Of a stretch of DNA of 12,457 nucleotides, positions 1-5,459 are shown piece by piece (within the stretch, counting starts at the first letter, position 1; each line of letters starts with the position of its first letter). Both the position numbers and the translations under genes were made by a program. The stretch comes from Phytoactinopolyspora endophytica (GTDB lineage Bacteria > Actinomycetota > Actinomycetes > Jiangellales > Jiangellaceae): NCBI RefSeq assembly GCF_004138495.1, contig NZ_ML142862.1, positions 96,296-108,752 on the forward strand. Reading direction: 5' to 3'. The notes below the pieces were generated by a model that was given only the letters and a program-made list of their open reading frames with translations, did not search any database and had not been told where the DNA came from.

Positions 1-1293
1 GAAACCGAGAACCTCACGCCGCAGGCCGACCGCGTCTACATCACGGTCGGTGAGCACCCGGTCTACCTGACGGGCACGGATCTGACCGCAACGGTCTCCG
101 ACCTCGCCACCTTGTCTGTCGACCCGGGTGTCACCGGTGAGGCGATCGACGCCACCCTCACTATCGACAACAGCGGCACCCCGCGCCGGCCGCTGTGGGG
201 GACGTTCCACCTCGCTGGGACCGAAACAAGGGTCCGCGTAGCACCCGGAAGGACAGCCGAGATCCCGATCACCATTCCCGCCCAGCGCCACACCGGCGAC
301 CGGGAACTGGTCGGCCGGCTGACCTCACGCACCGGCCGCGGTAGCACGGTCGCTCGTCTGACCGGCTCAACGACGATCGTCGACCCGCTCGGCCTCTCGG
401 CCACGCACGTGCTTGCCGCGGACGGATCCGACGCGCTGCGCGTCAATGTCACCAACCACGCTTCCGACCCGGCCGAAGTCGGCGACATCAGCTGGTCCGC
501 AGGCGACACCGATGGGACTGCCGTCCTCGACGAGCCGATCCCCTCCGGTGAAACGCGGACGGTGGACGTCTCACTTGCCGAGCTCGGGTCCGGCACGCAC
601 GAATATTCGCTCGAGGTCGACACCGCCGAGCACGGCACACTCAGCGCAAACGGCAGCGTGAAGATCGTCAACGCGGGCGAGTTCACGCCGAGCACACAGC
701 AGACGATCACGGTCGACGGGACGCTCGATGAGCTGTCGTCCGCGCACACGGTCAACCTCGCTACCGACGGCACTGTCAAGATGGACGACTATGCCGGCGC
801 AGACGACCTCTCCGGGACGGTCGCCGTCACCTGGGACGACGAGAACCTCTACCTCTCCGCAGAGATCACCGACGACACCCACGCGCAGGATGCGCCGGAG
901 ACCGCGGGAATCTGGGCCGGTGACAGCATCCAGCTCTCCGCACAGGCCGGAACACCCGGCGAGGCGGGCAGCTGGTACCAGTACGGCCTCGCCCTGCGCG
1001 GAGAAGACGTGCTCGTGCACAAATGGTCCTCAACCGATGGCAGCACCGGATCCGTCGTGGACGCCGACGCCGCGATCAATCGGTCGGGCACGACGACGAC
1101 CTATGAGATCGCGCTCCCCTGGGACACCCATCTTGCGCCGATCGATCCAGATCACGGGATGCTCGCGTTCTCGATGCTCGTCAACGACAACGACGAGGGA
1201 TCCCGCAAGGGCTACATCGAGTGGGGCTCGGGCATCGGAAGCGGCCAGAACGCCGCTCTCTTCAACCCCATCCGCCTCGAACCCGCCCCGTAA
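1..1293 (+). CDS. C-terminal part of a large secreted glycoside-hydrolase-type protein (5' end outside window)
   Basis: The reading frame is open from base 1 to the TAA at 1291-1293 and gives 430 residues with no start of its own. It is colinear with the last 432 residues of the intact protein at 8413-11775, about 60% identical by eye. The first ~35 residues match the end of that protein's catalytic region. Two Ig-like beta-sandwich segments follow, the first resembling the NEW3 domains attached to many glycosidases. The last ~200 residues resemble a CBM9-type carbohydrate-binding domain (DGTLDE, then VTWDDENLYLSAEITDDTH, IWAGDSIQ and WYQYG). The catalytic barrel is presumably upstream of the window, so no activity can be assigned. 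The gene ends 13 bases before the next start and probably heads the same transcript as the sulfatase block. An ATG within the frame at 112 is internal, because homology continues upstream of it. Confidence 0.85.
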   Translation, partial: ETENLTPQADRVYITVGEHPVYLTGTDLTATVSDLATLSVDPGVTGEAIDATLTIDNSGTPRRPLWGTFHLAGTETRVRVAPGRTAEIPITIPAQRHTGDRELVGRLTSRTGRGSTVARLTGSTTIVDPLGLSATHVLAADGSDALRVNVTNHASDPAEVGDISWSAGDTDGTAVLDEPIPSGETRTVDVSLAELGSGTHEYSLEVDTAEHGTLSANGSVKIVNAGEFTPSTQQTITVDGTLDELSSAHTVNLATDGTVKMDDYAGADDLSGTVAVTWDDENLYLSAEITDDTHAQDAPETAGIWAGDSIQLSAQAGTPGEAGSWYQYGLALRGEDVLVHKWSSTDGSTGSVVDADAAINRSGTTTTYEIALPWDTHLAPIDPDHGMLAFSMLVNDNDEGSRKGYIEWGSGIGSGQNAALFNPIRLEPAP

Positions 1294-1306
1294 CCAAAGG
1301 AGACCG

Positions 1307-1384
1307 ATGACGAACGTGCTGCTGATCCAGGCTGAGCAGTTCCGTTGGGATTGCCTACGCGGCCCGCATCGACGAGGCGCGTGA
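1307..1384 (+). pseudogene. N-terminal scrap of a sulfatase (25 codons)
   Basis: A good ribosome binding site (AAAGGAG at 1296-1302) precedes ATG 1307. The first ~17 residues, MTNVLLIQAEQFRWDCL, look like the amino terminus of a type I sulfatase: the hydrophobic first strand followed by a D/E-Q-x-R-x-D-C-L stretch. An acidic residue here normally binds the active-site metal. After that the match stops, and the frame runs through an Arg-rich nonsense tail to TGA at 1382-1384. The Cys-x-Pro-x-Arg active-site motif and everything beyond it are missing, so this cannot be an active enzyme. From about 1347 another frame becomes coding-like (next entry), which suggests a deletion joined a gene head to a gene tail. 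A 25-residue peptide may still be made. The alternative, a genuine small gene, is less likely given the sulfatase-like start next to a real sulfatase. Confidence 0.6.
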
Positions 1385-1457
1385 GTACTTCCTCGCTCGA
1401 GCGCGGGGGCGCGGTGATGACGCTGAGCGGCACGACAAACACGGAGTGACGACCTGA
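1347..1457 (+). pseudogene. C-terminal scrap of an unidentified gene, coupled to the sulfatase
   Basis: In the frame ending at TGA 1455-1457 the stretch from about 1347 reads as a plausible amphipathic protein tail (…IAYAARIDEAREYFLARA…HGVTT), with codons mostly ending in G or C. Its stop overlaps the next start as TGATG (1455-1459), the arrangement expected of a true upstream gene translationally coupled to the sulfatase. Upstream of ~1345 the frame is not coding-like and meets a TGA at 1323-1325, so the body of the gene is absent. It could be the tail of the same sulfatase whose head lies at 1307, after a frame-changing internal deletion, or of a different gene. The tail is too short to assign to a family. 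Confidence 0.45.
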
Positions 1458-3097
1458 TGACGAGACAAGAGCAGCGTCCCAACGTCGTGCTGATCCTGGC
1501 CGATGATCTCGGCTACTCCGACATCCGATGTTATGGCGGCGAGATAGACACGCCCAACCTCGACAGGCTGGCCGCCGGCGGTCTTCGGATGTCGCAGTTC
1601 TACAACACGGCTCGGTGCTCGCCATCGCGGGCATCACTGCTCACCGGGCTGCATCCGCACCAGACTGGTATCGGCATCCTCGTCGAGGACCAACGTCCCC
1701 ACGGCTACCAGGGATTCCTGAACGACCGCTGCGTCACCGTCGCCGAAGTCCTACGTTCGCACGGGTACGGGACCTACATGAGCGGCAAGTGGCATCTCAC
1801 GGGCAACACCGACCGACTCGACGGCGCTTGGCCAACCGAACGCGGTTTCGACCGCTTCTACGGCACCCTCGCCGGCGCCGGAAGTTACTACAACCCGGCG
1901 ACGCTCACCCGCGACACCACGCCGATCTCAGAATCGCAGCTACCCGGAGACTGGTTCTACACCGACGCGATCAGCGATCAGGCAGCCTCATTCGTCGACG
2001 ACCACATCGCGAAACGAGCCCGAGACCCCTTCTTCCTCTACGTTGCCTACACCGCTCCGCACTGGCCTCTGCACGCACCGTCAGACGACATCGAGGCGTA
2101 CGCCGGACGATACGACCACGGGTGGGACCAGTTGCGTGCCCGACGGATGCAACGCCTCTTCGGGGAAGGCCTCCTGGATGAGGCGACGGAGCTCAGCCAG
2201 CGCGACCCCGACGTCGCCCCTTGGGATGAGACCCCACACCAGCAGTGGGAAGCCAGGCGTATGCAGACCTACGCCGCCCAGGTGACACGGATGGACCTCG
2301 GCATCGGCCGAATCATCGATGCCCTCGAGTCCCAAGGTCAGCTGGACAACACGATGCTGATCTTCTTGTCCGACAACGGCGGCTCCGCTGAAGGCCAGCC
2401 CCTCGGATATGTCGACGAAGCGCTCGACCCCCGGCCCACCGTCAACCGGCTCACACGTCACGGCGAACGGGTCTACCGCGGCAACACGCCGGACGTGGTG
2501 CCCGGCCCGGAATCGACCTGGGCCTCCTACGGACGAGGCTGGTCGAACCTCTCGAACACGCCGTTCCGACGGCACAAGTCCTGGGTCCACGAGGGCGGCA
2601 TCGCGACACCCTTCATCGTCCACTGGCCGCACGGCCTGCATGAGGCCGGCACGATCCGGCACGCCGCACACCAATTGCCCGACGTCATAGCGACGATCCT
2701 CGACGCCACCGACGTCGACTACCCCCGCGATTATCTCGGCCGGGACGTCCTGCCACCCGAAGGCACCAGCATGCTGCACACCTGGGACAACATGCGCGGA
2801 ACGCCCAAGAGCGAACACACGCTTTGCTGGGAACATCTCGGTCACGCAGCCGTGCGCCAGGGCCGATGGAAGCTCGTCCGCGCCCACCCCGACGACTGGG
2901 AACTCTACGACCTCAACACCGACCGCACAGAACTCCACGACCAAGCCCTAGACCATCCACAGATCGTCACCCAACTCGCCACTGCGTACCAGACCTGGGC
3001 CAAACGATGCAGCGTCATCCCCCGCGAACAGATCCTCAAGCACGCCGGCGCCCCGCAGGAGATCACGGTCGAGCTGGCAGGTGACGAGAGGGCATGA
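1457..3097 (+). CDS. Type I (formylglycine-dependent) sulfatase, arylsulfatase-like
   Basis: This enzyme hydrolyses sulfate esters, probably on a sugar from the polysaccharide handled by this locus. It has 546 residues, normal for the family. The order of motifs is: metal-binding D16-D17 in ILADDLGYSD; the C-x-P-S-R signature at C54-R58 (CSPSRASLLTG), where C54 would be converted to formylglycine; GKWH with K111; H202 in APHWPLHAP; metal ligands D306-N307 in LSDNGG; and K374/H378 in the HKSWVHEGG region. It resembles the S1_4 arylsulfatase group by eye; the true substrate is unknown. No signal peptide is visible, so it probably acts in the cytoplasm on imported fragments. The start is supported by GGAG at 1443-1446 and the TGATG overlap. 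The last ~18 residues look foreign: AGAPQEITVELA nearly repeats the end of the PL8 fragment at 4808 (see findings). The stop overlaps the next ATG (3094-3097). No formylglycine-generating enzyme lies in the window. Confidence 0.9.
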   Translation: MTRQEQRPNVVLILADDLGYSDIRCYGGEIDTPNLDRLAAGGLRMSQFYNTARCSPSRASLLTGLHPHQTGIGILVEDQRPHGYQGFLNDRCVTVAEVLRSHGYGTYMSGKWHLTGNTDRLDGAWPTERGFDRFYGTLAGAGSYYNPATLTRDTTPISESQLPGDWFYTDAISDQAASFVDDHIAKRARDPFFLYVAYTAPHWPLHAPSDDIEAYAGRYDHGWDQLRARRMQRLFGEGLLDEATELSQRDPDVAPWDETPHQQWEARRMQTYAAQVTRMDLGIGRIIDALESQGQLDNTMLIFLSDNGGSAEGQPLGYVDEALDPRPTVNRLTRHGERVYRGNTPDVVPGPESTWASYGRGWSNLSNTPFRRHKSWVHEGGIATPFIVHWPHGLHEAGTIRHAAHQLPDVIATILDATDVDYPRDYLGRDVLPPEGTSMLHTWDNMRGTPKSEHTLCWEHLGHAAVRQGRWKLVRAHPDDWELYDLNTDRTELHDQALDHPQIVTQLATAYQTWAKRCSVIPREQILKHAGAPQEITVELAGDERA

Positions 3098-3375
3098 CGT
3101 GGGGAACGCGGGCGGACCTCCAGGAGTATGTCCTCGACCTCTGGAGTCCCGTCGAGGCGCGGCTGAGTCGCGGTCGTGCGCGGGCCGAGCTCGGTCGATC
3201 GGGGGCGACGTTCTCGCCCACGGCGGCGGAGCTGGAGGGTTTCGCGCGCCCGCTATGGGGGCTGGTTCACCTTGCTGCCGGTGGTGGTCAGGTCGACTGG
3301 CGCCCGATGCACGACGGGCTGATTTCCTCAGCACCGTCGAATCGGCCGCCGCCCCGTTCATCTACAACGGGCTGA
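3094..3375 (+). pseudogene. N-terminal fragment of a DUF2264 protein
   Basis: ATG 3094 overlaps the sulfatase stop (ATGA), with AGGTGA at 3079-3084 as a possible ribosome binding site. The first ~75 residues match the opening of DUF2264 (PF10022) as I remember it: a helix with L-x-P, a G-A-R-x-E-L-G segment, then AAELEGFARPLWGLVHLAAG. After about MHDGL (near 3320) the resemblance ends. A short low-complexity tail runs to TGA 3373-3375, while PL8 sequence begins in another frame. DUF2264 proteins are normally several hundred residues and often lie in polysaccharide-utilisation loci; their activity is not well defined. About four fifths of the gene is missing. I infer a deletion that fused it out of frame to the lyase. 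A frame starting at GTG 3081 spans the whole region, but its first ~75 codons are the shadow of this gene. Confidence 0.7.
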
Positions 3376-4808
3376 TGATGCACGCGGTGGCGGGACGCGA
3401 GATCGCGCGCTCGTCCCGATCCGAGCAGCACAAGGCTCACGCCCTGTGCGCGGCGACCGTCCTGCTGGGAGCGAGCGCGCCGCCCGAACGCGAGGCGCGT
3501 TGGCGCGCGATGGTGAAGGGATGGCTCGAGCGCGACTACGTCCTGCCCATCGGGGCGGACGCCGAACTCGAGCTCGCTGCGCTGGCGCGCCTCGACCAGT
3601 TGCTGGGCGACCACACCGTGGCCGGTTCGCCCGAACCGGCCGGGCACCGCCATTTCCACAACACCGACCGCAGCGCGCATCGCGGATCCGGGTGGGCGGC
3701 GTCGCTCGCCATGGCGTCCGAGCGCATCTCGCATTATGAGTTTGGCAACGGAGAGAACTCTCGCGGTTACCACACCGGCTCGGGCTGGCTGTCCTGGTGG
3801 GGCGACGGCCATGGCCAGGAACACAACTCCGACGCATTCTGGCCGACCGTCGACCCGTATCGGATCCCCGGCACGACGGTGTCGATGCTTCCGCTGCCCG
3901 ATGGGTGGGGCGGGCACTTCGGCAAGCCGCGCCCGCAAACACGCTTCGTGGGCGGCGTGACGGATGGGGAGCTCGGAGTGGCCGCACAGCACCTGCAAGG
4001 CGCCGGCAGCACGATGCGGGCGCGGAAGTCGTGGTTCTTCTGCGATGAGGCCGTCGTGTGTCTCGGCTCGGCGATCTACTCGGCCGATGGCCACGCGGTC
4101 GTCACGACCGTCGACAACCGGAACCTGGGTGAGAACGGCACCGTGACGCTGGAGATCGATGGTCGGGAGGTCCGTCCCGATGTCGAGTGGGAATCCTCGG
4201 CGGTACCTCGGTGGATCCATGCCCGGGGCGTGGGCGGATACGTGTTCCCCTCCGGCGGCGACGTCCGTCTTGAGCTGACCGAGCGCAGCGGAGCATGGCG
4301 CGACATCAATTCCGACCGAGGGTCGGACGAGGTGCACACGCGACGCTGCCTCACCACCCACATCGATCACGGGGTCGACCCGGACCCGGCGGCGTATGCG
4401 TATGTGCTGGTCCCCGGCGCTGATCGAGAGCGGACGACGCGCTGGGCGGCCACAGGAATGGTCGACATCCTCACGCACACGGATCGCGCACACGCCGTCC
4501 GGCTCCCCAATGACGGCGCAATCGCCGCGAACTTCTGGGCTGCCGGATGTGCCGGCGAGTTGAAGGCGACGGGTCGCTGCAGCGTGCTCGCTCGCGAGCA
4601 CGCCGACGGCACGGCGACCGTCGTGGTCAGCGACCCTGCACGTGAGAACCGCAACCTCTCGATCGACTGGGAGCGCCCCGTCGCACACGTCATCTCCGCG
4701 CCCGGCACCGTCAGTTCAACCACCATCGGCGGCAACCTGCGCCTCACGTTCCGCGACCTCGACGACGCCGCAGGTGCACCGCAGGCGATCACGGTTGAGT
4801 TGGCGTGA
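3303..4808 (+). pseudogene. Polysaccharide lyase family 8 fragment lacking the catalytic toroid
   Basis: From about 3318 to TGA 4806-4808 the frame encodes the middle and C-terminal beta-sandwich part of a PL8 lyase (hyaluronate/chondroitin/xanthan lyase family). Recognisable pieces are FIYNGLMMHAVAGREIARSS (equivalent to the family's RGEMMDM-x-RGR-x-ISR segment), the HRGSGWAASLAMASERISHY stretch, NGENSRGYHTGSGW and FWPTVDPYRIPGTTV. Full PL8 enzymes have ~750 or more residues with a preceding alpha/alpha-toroid carrying the Asn-His-Tyr catalytic residues (N349, H399 and Y408 in Streptococcus pneumoniae hyaluronate lyase). All three map upstream of the part retained here. Only ~500 residues remain, so lyase activity is not expected. 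No credible start exists: ATG 3375/3378 are inside the fold and lack a ribosome binding site. The body itself has no stops and keeps good codon bias, so the lesion is recent or artefactual. Confidence 0.75.
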
Positions 4809-4840
4809 CACCTCGCGACGCGCGCCGCCGTCAGCGACCC

Positions 4841-4857
4841 TGCGCCGCAACGGCGCA
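4841..4857 (+). terminator. Hairpin after the PL8 fragment, possible terminator
   Basis: TGCGCCG, CAA, CGGCGCA forms a perfect 7-bp GC-rich stem with a 3-base loop, 32 bases after the PL8 stop and 21 bases before the next start. No T-tract follows, so it may act as a weak terminator, a 3'-end stabiliser or neither. It would be a natural boundary between the catabolic block and the small gene downstream. Confidence 0.35.
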
Positions 4858-4878
4858 CCCGGTCGAGGAGAGCGTCGG

Positions 4879-5235
4879 ATGAATCGAAACAAGCCCAGCA
4901 CCCGAGCAGAACGAAATGCGGCGTCGCGGTACGTACACCTGATGAAGCGGGCACTCTCTCCGTACGACTGGACGGACCTCCTCGAGCGGCGCTCACCGTC
5001 CGGGGAACGCCTCGACATCCAAGCGTATGCGCGGATCGCCTGCGTGGCGGGCTGCCCGATGCTCTACGACGTCGCTACCCGCGTCCAGATCCAGCACCTC
5101 CTGCACAGTGGCTACACCGGTGCCTACGCCGAGCACATGGATGCGCACCTGCGCACGGCCGGCCTGGCGTCCCCCAAGACCCCGACCAGCCGCACGCCGA
5201 TCATGAACCTGTCGATCACGAACCTCCAGCCCTGA
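4879..5235 (+). CDS. Hypothetical protein, 118 residues
   Basis: I do not recognise this family. ATG 4879 follows GAGGAGAG (4865-4872) at good spacing, so I chose it over upstream starts in the same frame, which lie inside the PL8 region. The product is soluble-looking, with no signal peptide or membrane segment. It has a basic N-terminus (MNRNKPSTRAERNAAS), a middle with mixed aromatic and charged residues (RALSPYDWTDLLERRSPSG), two cysteines in ACVAGCPMLYD, and a Pro/Thr/Ser-rich tail. Third codon positions are mostly G or C to the stop, which supports real coding. It lies 70 bases after the PL8 fragment in the same direction, past a hairpin, so it may be transcribed separately. In a locus with so many truncations it could itself be the head of a longer protein. 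Confidence 0.55.
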   Translation: MNRNKPSTRAERNAASRYVHLMKRALSPYDWTDLLERRSPSGERLDIQAYARIACVAGCPMLYDVATRVQIQHLLHSGYTGAYAEHMDAHLRTAGLASPKTPTSRTPIMNLSITNLQP

Positions 5236-5333
5236 CTGGCGGGCACATCACCTCCACGACCGCCGACTTTCACCAGATCGTCGCGGTGGCGGGCGGGTAC
5301 TCGGTTCAGATCGACAGCCGGGCGAACCCGTAG
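5232..5333 (+). pseudogene. Possible C-terminal scrap of an unknown gene
   Basis: In the frame ending TAG 5331-5333, about 33 codons from 5232 read as protein-like sequence (GGHITSTTADFHQIVAVAGG and onward), with nearly all third positions G or C. The frame has no start and overlaps the end of the preceding gene by a few bases. It may be another gene tail left by a deletion, or a chance open stretch in GC-rich DNA. No family is recognised. The rest of 5334-5459 shows nothing coding that I would defend. Confidence 0.25.
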
Positions 5334-5435
5334 TACGACGCCACTGGCCTGGGTCGGGTGCACCGCCGGATACCCCGCGCGACGACGGTGGGCGCGTGTG
5401 TGTCGTGTGCCGGTGGCCTGCGTGAAGCCCGAGTT

Positions 5436-5451
5436 GTGCCGCCGACGGCAC
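5436..5451. terminator. Hairpin between convergent genes, possible terminator
   Basis: GTGCCG, CCGA, CGGCAC is a perfect 6-bp dyad lying 8 bases beyond the stop of the minus-strand gene (stop 5460-5462). It sits where both the plus-strand block and the minus-strand regulator should end. It has no T-tract on either strand, so termination is inferred from position and symmetry only. Confidence 0.35.
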
Positions 5452-5459
5452 GCGCGCAC

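Noticed and set aside
112..1293. ATG 112 as the true start of the first gene
   Set aside because: The frame is open and homologous to the paralogue from base 1, and no ribosome binding site precedes 112.
2081..2944. Minus-strand open frame (287 codons) opposite the sulfatase
   Set aside because: Shadow of a gene with all expected sulfatase motifs on the plus strand.
3288..4688. Long minus-strand open frame opposite the PL8 fragment (466 codons)
   Set aside because: A GC-rich antisense shadow: no family resemblance, Arg/His-rich composition, and the opposite strand has clear PL8 motifs.
3081..4808. A single 575-codon gene from GTG 3081 covering the PL8 region
   Set aside because: Its first ~75 codons are the wrong-frame reading of the sulfatase end and the DUF2264 head. 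PL8 similarity begins only near 3318, so the start is not biological.
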